Assembly (NCBI RefSeq): GCF_021018895.1
Contig: NC_079381.1
Span: forward strand, 13,021,001-13,085,000
Source: Seriola aureovittata
Taxonomy: Eukaryota; Chordata; Actinopteri; Carangiformes; Carangidae
Length of the DNA stretch: 64,000 nucleotides
Direction: 5' to 3'
Part shown: positions 25,251 through 39,200 of the stretch, piece after piece
How the letters are laid out: each line of letters opens with the position of its first letter
How positions within the stretch are numbered: position 1 is the first letter of the stretch
Position numbers and translations under genes: made by a program
Notes under the pieces: generated by a model
Databases searched by the model: none
The model's input: the letters and a program-made list of their open reading frames with translations, nothing else
Told to the model about the DNA's origin: nothing

Positions 25251-27223
25251 TTCAGCGTCAGTGTCGGAGAGAGGGACAGCTGAGACGCTCAGCTCACTAC
25301 ACGGCGCTGTGTTGTTGTAAAACCTGTTAAACCAACTCAGTTTTCACTAAGCCCGTTTACAAGGGAATACCTCAGGCCTCAGTGAGACACCCAATCAGAC
25401 AACAATACCTGCAGAGGGGACAGGGGAGGGGTCACACCAGGAAACAAAACAGAGCTATTTCAGGAGTGAATGGTCAGAAGTTTTGTAGGTTAGTTTCTGA
25501 CGTTGGAAAAACAGGTCATTCACAACTACATCTCTCTAGTAGACTAGATTCATTTAAACAATACGAAGAAACGATGAGGCTGAAAATAGAGAATCAACAC
25601 TTTGCATATATCAGCCTTATCACACATATGCTCTTGATTGTTTATATGTTAAAGTGGAAATAATAAAAGATGAAATTTTAGTCAATAAGTTGATGGAAAC
25701 AACCACCAAGCTAGATTTGAGATATGTTGTTTTTATTGTGAATGAATAAATCATAAACACAAATATAACCAGCAGCACAAATAATGTGTGTTTCTGTTCC
25801 TGTGAACACAGAGAGATTGTGTAGGAAAAAACACAGCCTAGAGCGTCATGTTAAGCAGCTCTGTGGCTGCGTAGCCGAGTAACTGTTGTAGCCTGTAGCT
25901 GACAGCAGGTTGTGCTCTCATACTGCGGGTGTTGGTGTCATTAATAATGTGTCTGAAAAAGTTGCTGTTGCCATAGTTGTGTGTATAGGTTTATATTCAC
26001 AAAGATGATCAAAGACTTAATTACACTGCCCAAAGCCTGTTTTATCTGCAGAGGCCTCATGAGAAAAATTAATTACATTAAGACGAGGCAGTTTTTCTAA
26101 AATACAGTATCGACTCAAGATTACCTACTGTATCTCAAACAAGTGTCTAGTTTGTGCAGACTGAAATAAATAACTGAAACCAGTGGCTAAAAAGAAGGCA
26201 GATGAAACACTCAGAAATTCAAACCACTGTGGTAAGAGGAGAATGGTTAAAAGCAAAGTGAAAAGTATATGGGACGTTCAGAAACACTAGTAAAGTACCA
26301 ATACGAGAATGTAAAAATTCTCCACTACAAATGAAGATTTTGCATTCAACATCATACGTAAGTAAAAGTAGAGATGCATTATCAGCTAAAATGCCTTTTA
26401 AAGTATCAAAAGAAATGTGTGTGAGAGAAATGTCCCCTGTGACTGATTTATATAGTATTGACTGGGAACATGGATGCAACAACACAACAGTATTTCACAG
26501 TTGTAGCTGGTCGAGGTGACACTAGTTTAACGACTGTAGAAAGTTATTCCAGTAACTCCCAACTCCCAATTTTTTAATATGGTTAGGTTTAATCTTTAAC
26601 AATTCTTTTTTTTTATAGGATTTATTTTATACTTCATTCTATACTGATATGTTTTTGGAACTATAGATGTCAGATAAATGTAAGGGATATTTCCCTGAAA
26701 TGTGGTGGAGTAAACCTATAAGTATAGCATTGAATGGAAATACAAGTGAAATACAGTTGATGTCAAAATTGTACTTAAATACAGTATTTGAGTAATCTAC
26801 ATCCCACGACTGCTTGGCAGTGTAATATCCTGGTCTATAACGTATATCACACAAAATACCTAAAAAAAAAGAATAATATTGATTGATATGACTTGAACAT
26901 TTAAATTGCACAGTTATTTACTGCCACAGAGAGGATATCTTCTAAAATTAAACATTTGTCTGGAGTCTCTCAGCTCTCTGCACCCCTACAAGTGAACAAG
27001 GCCAACCTATAAAAAAAAAAAAAAGCTGTAGAAAAGTAGGACACGGTGAGGACATGCTGAGGCTGCTGCATTATGGGACCGTCATAAATACACTACAGGT
27101 AGAATATACAGTACAATCCCTCGTCCCCGCATCCTCTGATCACATCAGCTGCTCGGGCCGGGCTCACACAGAACCACACAGAATCCCGGCAGAGCTTTTC
27201 AGATTTACATAAAGAACAACGAC
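25251..27223. other. Head-to-head intergenic region svop / myo1h
   Basis: About 2 kb separate the svop start codon (minus) from the first myo1h codon (plus), so both promoters should lie here. I see no clear TATA box near either start. Much of 26225-26810 is a repeat copy. A short GC-richer patch (27120-27200) precedes the myo1h exon. No other gene is evident. Confidence 0.55.
26225..26810 (-). repeat. Fish interspersed repeat, antisense copy (GTGGAAAGTAAC family)
   Basis: Strings such as AGTAAAGTACCAATACGAGA, ACGTAAGTAAAAGTAGAG and AAAATTGTACTTAAATACAG are the reverse-orientation counterparts of the family at 24428. The ends are diverged. Confidence 0.45.
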
Positions 27224-30200
27224 ATGGACTCAGAGGTAAGCTTTGATATCTACACGCTTAAAAACTAAATGTCACAATATTACAGTCCTATGAATTTCAT
27301 TTTCATTTTTGTACATGAATCAGTTAAAATTTCATTTGCATGCACAATCTGTTGGTGGTTGAAATCACTAAAACAGTTGGTTTGGTGATGCTGTACTTCA
27401 GCTATTGTGCCATTTCTTCACTGAATGCTCCGCTTCTGAAGCTAATATCATCACAGCTTGTTCTGGCCTTCAGAGTCCGGCCCCTGCGACAGCAATCTGT
27501 TTATTCACACCAATAAAGGATTAGTGGAAAGCTAAGTTGTTTTGCACTAATTGAGCCAGTGAATATTTATTTGGACAAGCAGCGGATCAAGGACAACTTG
27601 TTCTTCACTCTTTAGAAACAAGATAGCAACTGGCCATATCGTTTAACTCTTATCAGGTGTTGAGATTTGAGGTGTATGTGTGTGCTTGCATGTGTAAGTC
27701 CTTACTCAGTGTGTAGTTTGAAGAATAAAGTATTAGGCTTGTCCACTTTCTGAGGTACGCTATCATTATGAACCTTCAGTGCAGGAGTGAGACCATGAAA
27801 TGAATGCAGAAGTAAAGAAGATAATTACTCACTAGATACTTGTGTGTTTTCATTAGTGTGGGCATCAACACCACAACAGTTTTCAAGGATTGAATCTTGA
27901 CCACACCAAATCAAATGTACTGCATGTTGATAGTTAATGCTCAGATTCTTAGTCTTTTTACAACACTGTATTTTATCATATTATAGTGTATTTTATTGGG
28001 CAAAGTTATTTTATGGAGTTTGGCTTATTGATTCAGCTAAAAAAGTGTTTATGAAAGAATCTTGGTACCATGTTCTGGTACCATAACATCGATCTCACAT
28101 CAAACAACTTCCAGTAATACTCATCCCCCTATTATCAGAGCTGTTTACTGTTGGTTCATTTTTATTTACGGAGGGAGAATATCTGACATCCTGCAAACCA
28201 CAAACCACAAACCTCGTTTGGTAGATATCTGGTGGGTGGCAAACATAAGACTTCAATATGTTTTCAAGCAGAAGAAGTTGTCAGCACATTTACACTGTAT
28301 TTAAACAGTGAACCAAAGTTTTTCTGCGTGAAAATAATAATAATTAAAAAAAAAAATCTTTGATATCACTTTTATGTGAAAGTGTAGTTATATTCATGTA
28401 GACTAAAAGAAAAATTGGTCAAGTGATAATACTCAGCACGAACACTAATCCTTAATGGACCAATTAGGTTTTTCATGGATGGACTGTAAATAAATAAGAT
28501 GTGGCCGTTAGCTTTGGTAAGCACGGTGTGTGTGGCTGTGTGGTTTTATTGGGTGCTCACTATTTGTATAATGGATTACATTATGTTAATGATGGTTTTT
28601 CCAGCACGCTCTCTTATGTCACCGCATGTTTCGGGCCAATCTTCAGGCAGTAACGTAAGATGCCTCTGCTTGATGCCTACAGGAAGCCCAATGTTAAAAT
28701 TTAAACAGACAGAATTAGAGGGCAACGTTACGCTGCCCACACGCCTGTCACAACTGAGCCAGCTGGACTGTAAGAAACAGATGAGATAAAAGCACCAGGA
28801 TGTATGATTGTTTTTTATATTATGATGTTCATTTAAAAAAATGACATAATGTATTTATTCCATCCTTATCTCTTCTCCTTTCATTTCCTGTCACTCTCTG
28901 GTGTACTTTCTTAAAAGAAGGCAAACATTTTATGGCATTTCTGTTGATTTCTTGAAGTAGTTGGTATAAACTAATTATGAAATCTGTTCTACCATAATTG
29001 CTTGAATAATAATTTAAATTTTATATGAGGTTTCATTTAAAACCTTCAATATATTGAATATGGCACCACAAGGAATTGACTATAATTACAGTACAACAGC
29101 ATATGACTGATCTGTAATTAATCTATGGCTTTGACAACTGATGTCAGAGGATTTGAAATATAGTTTAATTACAAACTGGTTTGATCATCGTGGTTCTAAT
29201 GAGAAGATAGTAATTAGTTTGAAACGCATCTGTCTAATCAAAGATCAGTAATTGAATACCTGTGCAGTAATTTTGTGGGGTGGAGGGTGAGGATGGGTCT
29301 CTGGGAGGATTGAGTTACCACATCCTTGTATTACATACCTGCTCTCTCACACGCACACGCACACACACACACACGCACGCACACACACACACTCTCTTCC
29401 TTAAACACATAGTGCTGTTCAACACTCAGGCGAAGCGCTGAATGAACGTTTGCTGCCTGTGCTCCATGAATGTTTAACCAGCCCAGAGCCTCCAGAGCCA
29501 GGTAGCTCATTACTGCCTCATTACCTACAATGCAGGGACACCAGCCGAGCAGGAAACAGCACTGCCACCCTCCTCCTCCCCCTCTTCAGCCTCTCAGTCC
29601 CAGGCCGTGGTACGGGGGCCTGCTCCGAGCCGTTATTTGAATCAGGGACGGATGCAAACCTGAGCAGCACAGGAGACAGAGTAGATTCTTGGTGATTTAT
29701 CTGTGCTGACTTGAACAGACTGCGCTATGAGAGAACTTCTCGGCTACTAAAAGCGCCGTCACAGGCTTTGTCTGTCTGAGTTGTATACCTGAAGACTGAA
29801 GTTCTGAGTAGTTTGGATTTATCAGGGTCATCACACAAGACTGATTCAACCATGACACACATGGTTTTGGAAGGAAAGGAGGTAATTACATGGACATGGC
29901 TTGTTTGTATACTTGGCATCTGTTATTGTACTTTAAGCCACTAATTTAGATTTTTTATGTGATTGCAGCATCTTTTAAAATATTGTAATACACATTTTTC
30001 ATTTGCATACAAATGAGAAAATACAGGTTAAAATTTCAGACCATTCATCAGCTACACATAAAGCTGTGGCTTTAAAGCTGCACTAATGAATATTTGTATA
30101 TTAACAATGAATCAAATGATTATGTGTAATGTTAAAGGTGTCCCTTGTAGTGACAAATCCACAGACAATTAGCACCTGACTCTGCTTGTGCCCTCAGCTC

Positions 30201-33200
30201 TATTGAGGATTTTAGCCTCTTTTAGCTCACTGTTTACTGACTCATTGTTCACCAGCATCATTTCTGGCCTCAGCAGCTGTTTAAAAAAAAAAATTGTGCT
30301 GAAGCCATCATACAGTACCTGGTCAAAAACAAACAGCAGACAAAGTTAGCAACTAGCTGGTGGAGCATTTAGCAGCTAAAGAGCAAGATATTTCCCTCAC
30401 GAGTTAGTGAAGATTAAAAACAGAAGAGGAGAATTAAAGAGTTAAAAGGAGAGTTAATATTGGACTTACTGTACCAGGTGGCAAGAAACATAACTCCAAA
30501 TGAATCCTAAGGTTTCCCACTATCCTATCTACTGGATGGGGAAACTCCTTGCTTACAGAATCACAACAACAAGTTTCCATGGTGATAATGTGTGAATGTT
30601 TTCAGTGTATTTCACTGCCTAAGTGAAATTATCCAGAAGTAGGCTAACACATGTTTAGTCTATTCTTTACCATTCAGCAATACAATAATTTAGCCAAACA
30701 GGGTAATAAGTTGGTAGCATGTTATGTTAGCATGAAAAAGTAGCAACAGAGGAGGTACTGTACTTGACTGGTGTGATGGAGGCCTGTTGACGGTCAGGTT
30801 TCTCTAGACACCTGGAGCCCCCTAAATGTGTGTTGCCCTGGGTGATGTGTGGTGTCAGTCAATGGCCCACGAGGAGTGCTATCTCTTTCAGGAGCCTAAC
30901 TGCCACTTTGTGGCTGCGTAACAGGATCCTGCACCATACTGGATAGACAGGGACAATGGAGTGCCCTCTCGGGTGATGGTCCTCGGGTCAGATAGACTTT
31001 CCTGTTCCGCTGTTGCCTGACATCAAAATTTGATGTTTACAGTTGTTGCTCATTTTGGATTTTTTATGCAAGTGACTGTGTTTTGTTCGTCTGTGGTTAT
31101 GTCTTTGCCTTTAAATCTTGAAGGTTAATTCCACTTAAACAATTAAGTCAAATGCCATTGCTGCCAAGAAAAATCACCTCCGATATTGTGGTTGTTTGGT
31201 TTCGCGAAATTTCTCATCCCCTTACAGCATAGTGTTGTCTGTCCATCTGCCGTTTGTTCAGTAGAGGTCACATTTCCTTTGAATGGCAGAAAATCTCTGC
31301 CCTGCGCTCGGTGCCCACAGCGTGCCAACAATAGGGCAGAGCAACTGAGCGAGGCCCAGCTGCTCGCTGCTTGACCTTTTTTTTTTTTTTCACCTTAAGT
31401 CAGTATGTAATGTTCATGTTGGGCATTTTGAAGTATGTTTTGAAAGGATTTTGATTTCTAAAATTAAAGAATTGCTGTTATTGGCGCTCTCTCCTCTCCA
31501 GGCAAGTCTGTATTGTGTTTGGGCAACTGAGGGGAGACTGTGTATAAAAACATAAGTGCTATATCAAAAAAATAAAAGTTAATATTCAAAGGTTATTTAT
31601 TGTACAGAGTTGCAACACTGGCAGGGCAAAGTATTCAATTTTTAATATTCTGTTAAAAAGAATGTGATCATGGACATTGAGTTTTGCTCTCAGTTTTTTT
31701 TTAATAGCAGGGTGATGAATTACCTAATATGTTGCAGCCTTTCCCTGTCCTCCACAATCTGAATGCAAAGTTTGAAATAATTTTGAAAAAGCAGAAATGT
31801 CATTCAGTAAATGGAGACCACCACACAAGCATACTGTGTGTGTTCAGGAAACATCTGATTCATCTTTCTCTCTACACGCACGCACGCACGCACGCACGCA
31901 CGCACACACACACATGCACGCACACACATACATATTTAGAATGAGGTTTGCTTCCTTTCTTACACATGCACTACATTATTGATGGTTTCCTATTGAAGGA
32001 AGTAGAAACTGTGATCTATCAGTGTTTCCTGTCATACTACCGTCCTCTCCCCTCAATAAAACCAGATGTTCAGCTCAGAAAAGGCACTGAGGCACACACA
32101 CACACACAGCGAGGACCTTTAGGGCAGGTAACTTTTTACACTTTTTTTCCTTGTTGAACATTTGAATGATCACATGCGGTTTTCATGATTTATTGTGACA
32201 TTTGGTGTGAATTCGTGGGTCTGTAGAGCAACAGCTTCATTCTGGAGAATGATTGTCATGTACTCCGACTTGGTGTCAGGTCAACTTGGCAGTGATGACA
32301 GCCAAGCTACTGAAGCATCATACCGGGTGCCTCTCTCACAGCATCGTAATTAAAGTGCATTGCATTCGCTGATTATTTTACCTGGCACTTCTTCAGTCGT
32401 GTATTAAGTAGCAGAGCAAATCCTGCATTGTATAATGAAAGTAATTACTTCTGGATTACACTTAATTAAGTTTATATTTGTGTCAGTTATTGTTGAAGCC
32501 TGTATTGAATTGTCATACATGTTAAAAAGAGGAGGTTATTGGAGTTTGTAGAGTAGGTGGGTATTTGGTGTTCGCTCTGTCCTTGCCATGAGCATGACTG
32601 ATGGCTCTTTGGAGAGCACAGAAGCAGATTAGATAGCGGTGGCTGAATTTAGGTTCGTCCTGAGCATAAAGGATGCAGCCAAGGCCACTAACAGCTCTGA
32701 CTGGAAGTCACAGATATAGGGACAGACAGGCAGGAAATTAGTCACTCTCTGGGAAATATATATCCTAGGTTATACATAATTCTGTGCTTGTGTGTGTGTA
32801 CGTGGTCTTGAGTGACAACTTCAACAAAAGCAGATAACTTTTGAGGAAAACAGGACACACAGGAAAAGGACGGGACACATAGGCCGGGTCAATAACAATA
32901 TAATAATATCTGTTGAATATACAATACAGCTTTGTCATGCTACTTGGTTTTCTTGTGATGCCCTGTTTCCTTGTCATGTCACTGATGTGTTGCTGCGCAG
33001 AGCCTGGAGGTGCGGTGTAACCGGATCCTGAGGAACATGGAGGCCTCCCTGACAGCCCGGGATCGCGTGGGCATCCAGGATTTTGTTCTCCTGGACGCCT
33101 ACACAAGTGAGAGTGCCTTCCTGGACAACCTAAGGAAGCGCTTCCACGAGAATCTCATCTATGTGAGTCTTTCCTGTGTGGTTTAATTCTGGATGACCAC

Positions 33201-36200
33201 GCTGCAGTCTTTCTCTTATACTCTAATTAAACTTCATGCCCTCGACCCTCAACCCGACAAGGCCTTAATGCTGCGTTGTTTCTGCTGAATCTGGCACCTT
33301 GTGTTGCTGAAACAGCAGCTCCTGTTCTTTTCATTTGCAGAGTGAGCACTCTAAAGGTCACTGCTGTCTGTAAGGTCATGACAACTGATTAACCAAACTT
33401 ATTGCTTTTGATAAGAGGAACAAAATTACTTATCAGTAGAATGATGCATTCACACTGGACTGCTGGAGGCCTTTTTAATGTCATGTCATCTTTAAGAAAA
33501 ACTATTATCAAATGTGCAAGAGCTGCAGGCCATGACTTCATTTCCTTGTCTTTCTCTGCAGACCTACATTGGGACTCTTCTTGTGTCGGTCAACCCATAT
33601 AAAGAGTTAGACATCTACAGCAAGAAGCAAATGGATACCTACATGGGAGTTAACTTCTTTGAGCTGCCACCTCATATGTGAGATTTCCTTTTAGTGTGGA
33701 CTGTATATTGTCATACAGTTCGTACTATGGATGGGTCTTCTCTATCCTAGATAAATCAGTTCTAACATAAAATAAAACTTTATTATTTATTTATATATTA
33801 TTTTATTTATTTTTATTATTGCTAGCAAATGATAGCATATATTGTAGCAAAAATAATAAACATCATACATGGTATAGTTCAGCATGTTAGCATTTTCATT
33901 GTGAGCATCCTAGCATGATGATGTCAACATTTATTATCAAAGCACCATTGTGCCCAAATACAGCTTCACAGAGTTGTTAGCATGGCTATAGCTTCTTAGT
34001 CTTGTTATAAGTATATTCAGCTTTTAATTGACTGAAACATTAGGAGAAGAAAAGACAGGATGTGATTTTAAACTATATGTATGTTGGGTGCCATAAACCG
34101 CAACGTCCCTGGTTTACATCCAGCGAGGGCCATTTCCCATCTCTCTGTCTCCCTCATTGAGCAGTGTTTAGGATAAAGATGTTAGCTATGACAAGTAACA
34201 AAGTTCTGAATAAGAGGGAGAAATATATTTTATACAGGAGTGTTTAAAGTGTTCAGGACAAACATGTAGACACAAGTTGTCAGATGGTAAAAGTCAAAGT
34301 CTGAATGTTAAAATGTGGCTGAATTTGAACCGTCATTGTACTTTCAGTTATGCGCTGGCAGACAACGTCTTCCGCACGATGCTGTCCGAGTTCAACAACC
34401 ACTTCATCCTGATCTCAGGGGAGAGTGGGGCGGGCAAGACCGAGGCCTCCAAGAAAATCCTTCAGTTCTACGCTGTCAGCTGTCCAAGTACCAGACTCCT
34501 GAACAATGTTCGAGACAGACTGCTCCTCTCCAACCCAGTGCTTGAAGTCAGTGACATGGTGATACAAGTGCCAAACCTTCTGAGACCATTTTTTAGAGAA
34601 AAACATGATTTCAAAATCAGGCTTTTTATCGCCTTTCTTGTTTTATATCTTCCAGGCATTCGGAAATGCCAAAACCCTTAAGAATGACAACTCAAGCCGC
34701 TTTGGGAAATACATGGACATCCAGTTCGACCACCAGGTGGACTGAAATATCTTCTTTGTGTTGCATTACAGTGCAAATTACAAACTCAAGATGATATACC
34801 ACAGCACACCACAACCTTTACAGTTCCCACTGAGCTCAGACTTGAGGTTAAAGATTACCTTTCTCCCTCAGGGTGGTGCAGTCGGTGGCCATATCCTCAG
34901 TTACCTGTTGGAGAAGTCCCGTGTGGTCCACCAGAACCACGGAGAGAGAAACTTCCATATCTTCTACCAGCTGGTGGAGGGAGGCGAGGAAGAACTGCTC
35001 CGCTGGCTCGGCCTGGAGAGAAACTGCCAGCACTACAGTTATCTGGTGCAGGTCAGTGTAAAAAACCCAAAACAGACAATACTTAAATTTATCTGGTGTG
35101 ACAAAAAACCTCTTGACTCACCACCTTTTATTGTTTGTCTTCTTCAGGGCGATTGTGCCAAAGTTAGCTCTATCAATGATAAAAGTGACTGGAGGACAGT
35201 GCGAAAAGCGTTCTCTGTCATAGACTTCAGCGAGAATGACATTGAGGTGAGGTAGAAAAGTAAAGTGCTTTAAACACTAAAACTGGACAAAACTTCATAT
35301 AAAACCACGCTTGATAACTTTTGCTAGAAATTCATAAACTAGTTTTCTCTCTGGTTGTAACGCAGCACCTGTTTGGAATTATTGCTAGTGTGCTCCACCT
35401 GGGAAACATCAAGTTTGAAGCAGATACTCGAGGATATGCCACTCTCAGCCACAACCAGGAGATGCAGTGGGTGTCAAAGGTGAGACCCAAATGAACAGCA
35501 CATAGTTTAGATCCTTCATTTCTCTTCATGCAGTTTTATAGATACTATGGAGGAAATCTGGTGTTGCATGTCAGGTGTTTTGCTTCGTGTTTGCTGTGCA
35601 GTTGCTGGGGATTCCTGCTCAGGTGCTACAACAGGGCTTAACCCACAGGAAGATTGAAGCCAGAACAGAAGAGGTGACTTTATACTTTAAAGTCATTTAA
35701 AGTATAAAATAGGTTTAACTTGTTCATGTTTAATTGCAGTATCCCCCTCATTCTGATGTTCAAGGTATTGAGTCCCTTCTCTGTGGAACATGCAGTATAC
35801 GCCAGGGATGCCCTTGCCAAAGCCATCTATGGCCGCACTTTCAACTGGCTGGTCAACAAGATCAATGAATCTTTGGCAAACCAGGTGAGTAGAAAAAAAT
35901 AATCTTCTCTTTCTAATCTTGCCCAGCCAGACCTGTCTCATTAATCTCACTAAAATAGAGAGAAAAATGGTTTAACAAGGCTTTTCTTTAGGCTTATTTT
36001 CTTTCTACATTGTAATTGTATTGGTTTAAAGTAACACCGACATATACAAAACCAGAAAGCATGATTCTGTGTAAATCCAGGATTCCTCCAGAAAGATGGT
36101 GATTGGTCTGCTGGACATCTACGGGTTTGAGGTTTTCAACGTGAACAGGTAAGACCAACAACAAATCAGATTATTCTTCAACACTAAAAGTGTGAAATGA

Positions 36201-39200
36201 AGGGTCAGATACCGACAGTGCTTATGTTTTATTTCAGCTTCGAGCAGTTTTGCATCAACTATTGCAATGAGAAGCTGCAGCAGCTTTTCATCCAACTGAC
36301 CCTCAAATCAGAGCAGGACGAGTACGAGATGGAGGGGATTGAAGTAAAAACACTATCCTTCTTTGTATTTTCACGACATTAGTGGCTCACACTGCTACAA
36401 ATGTGTAAAAATAAACTTCAATACGATAAAAAAAACTATCTTTTTTATATACATAGTGGGAACCAGTGCCATATTTCAACAACAAGATCATTTGTGACCT
36501 TGTGGAGGAGAAGTACAGAGGAATCATCTCACTGCTGGTAAAGACGTGACTTAGTCAAAAAGATTTACAATACCGGGCCACAAAAGTGAAACATGGCTGA
36601 ATTCCTGATGCTCATCCTCTCACGTAGGACGAGGAATGTTTACGTCCTGGAGAAGCCACAGATCTCACCTTTCTGGAGAAGATGGAGGAAAAGATTGGTG
36701 GACACCCTCATTTTGTCACGTGAGTTCAACACTTTAGCTTTACAGGAAATGCACATTGAATTCACATAGTTGAGAAAAATGACCCAGCACATCCCATAAC
36801 CATAAACATCCTAAAAAGCCACACTAACTATCCCTTTTCCTGCAGACATAAACTTGCAGACCAGAAGACGAGGAAAACACTGGAAAGAGGAGACTTCCGC
36901 CTTTTGCACTACGCTGGGGAAGTTACATATTGTGTTGTTGGTGAGAGATGAAATACTTCCTGACATATTTCTGTACACGTCTTTCCAATGTGACAGTGGC
37001 CAAATTATAAAATGTAGTGTAACAGCGGCAGAAGTACAAATCAGAACTGTGATCAAACTGTGATGTCAGTTACGCATTAGCCACCGTATGCTACTAGTTA
37101 CATCAAACCAAGTAAGGCTGTAGCTGCTTTTTTCCTGATTATGAATTCAATTTTTCATTTGTAAGAGGAAGAATGTGTTGTTGCCAAAAAAAAACAAAAA
37201 AAATCTTGAAGTTTCCCTTTGTTCTTTAAACTTTCAGGATTCTTGGACAAAAACAACGATCTCTTGTATCGAAATGGGAAAGAGGTAATTTCACTTCATT
37301 TCTATCGTCTAAAAAGTGACACCCATGTTATTTTGGTTGGTGAGTCCTTGAATGTGAACGCAAACGTATTTGATTGATAGCATTAGACAAGCGCACTATG
37401 TGTTCTCAATATACTGTATGACTTCTCATGTCCTCCACTGCTGCTGCAAAAAAAGCAACATAGAACCGAATGTATATTTAAGACTAATGGAGTATATCTC
37501 TAACATTACATTATTATTTAAGGACGTGTGTTTGACATGTCGGGTGATGACAGAGGTTTTTTCCTTTTCTTCTTAAGGTCATGCGACAGTCCAAAAATGC
37601 CATCATCAAGCACTGTTTTCCTTCCACTGAACCAGACAGCAAGAAGAGACCTGAAACTGTAAGAAATGATTCAGATGATGTTCAATGATCCACTAGTTCA
37701 TCATTTACAAAACTACCATAAAGAAACTATTACTTCTCATTCCTGTAACTCCTCAGGTGGTAACTCAGTTTAAGAGCAGCCTGGTGGGCCTGACAGACAT
37801 CCTAATGTCCAAAGAGCCCTGGTACGTCCGCTGCATTAAACCCAATGAAGCCAAGCAGCCAGGTGAGGCATTGTGTCTAATAAAAAAGACCTAGACCTTT
37901 AGCCAAGCTAATACTTACACTGTATGTTCAGCTTGTTAGCAGCCGGCACATCAAGTTAGACCCTTTTTAGACACTTTTGACCCATGTGTATCGTGGTGTC
38001 TCCTGCAGGACGCTTTGATGACGTGTTGGTGAGACATCAGGTGAAGTACCTGGGGCTGATGGAGCACCTGAGGGTCAGGCGCGCTGGATTCGCTTACCGC
38101 CGTAAATATGAGATCTTCCTCCAGAGGTATCTAAGCACACAGACTATTTCTCCGCTCGTTTTCAGTTAAAATCTGGAGGAAGTTACTCTTTTTCTTGCAG
38201 ATGACATTAAGCATGTTCTCATTTTTTGTCATTGCTGCTGCTGCTACTGGTATCAAACACACAGCTGTGCGTGAGTGTGTGGTATTCTTCTGTGCTCAGG
38301 TATAAGCCTCTGTGTCCAGACACCTGGCCCAACTGGAGAGGTACGGCGGCAGAAGGTGTGCGGCGCCTCGTCAAACACCTGGGCTACAAATCTGATGAGT
38401 ATAAGATGGGCAGGTAAGCAGATGTTAATGGATGGGTGTCACTGACTGTCAATGACGAGTGCTGGTTCATCAAGGAAGGAAATAGAGGATTGATTGTCTC
38501 TCTGTCTTTCCCTCAAGGACAAAAATTTTCATCCGCCACCCTAGAACTCTGTTTGCAACAGAAGACGCCTTTCAGGTCTGCAAACATAAACTAGGTGAGA
38601 TATTGTTCTGTAAATCAATTTGTAACACTACAGTGAGCATTAAAGACGTATTGAGGGTGAAACTGTCCACTGTTACTGTTGCAGCAACAAGGATTCAGGC
38701 CAAGTACAAAGGCTACAGGGTGAAAGGAGACTACATGAAACAGAGAGAAGCTGGTGAGTTGTGATTATTGTTGTATTATTATTATTATAACATGTGGTTA
38801 TAGGCACAAACTAAAACATCCTTTCCTTGATTAAATGTAGACATGTCTGTATGACAAACTTTTAGTCACCTTGTCGTATCTAAACAGCCACGAAGATTGA
38901 GAACTGCTGGAGAGGTCTGATGGCCAGGAAGGAGCGAGAAAAGAGAGCGTGGGCTGTCAAGGTCATCAAGAAGTAAGTCACCACACTGAAATCCATTCTG
39001 AGGTTTAATGACATGAGAGTTACGACAGTAAGGTCTTGACCGAACAGCCTGATAGAGTCCATGCTGTGGGGTCACCTGTGTGTTGACTTGTTGTAGGTTC
39101 ATTAAAGGGTTCATGACCAGAAATCAGCCAGCCTGCATTGACAACAGTGAGTACCTGGCATATGTGAGACAGAACTACCTCACACGGCTGAGGGAAAACC

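Larger units (their letters stand above)
27236..33000 (+). other. Large first intron of myo1h
   Basis: About 5.8 kb without a recognisable exon. It contains an interspersed repeat (about 30060-30620), CA-type microsatellites at 29347-29392 and 31876-31932, and otherwise AT-rich unique-looking DNA. If the inferred exon 27224-27235 is wrong, part of this stretch would be promoter rather than intron. Confidence 0.55.
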
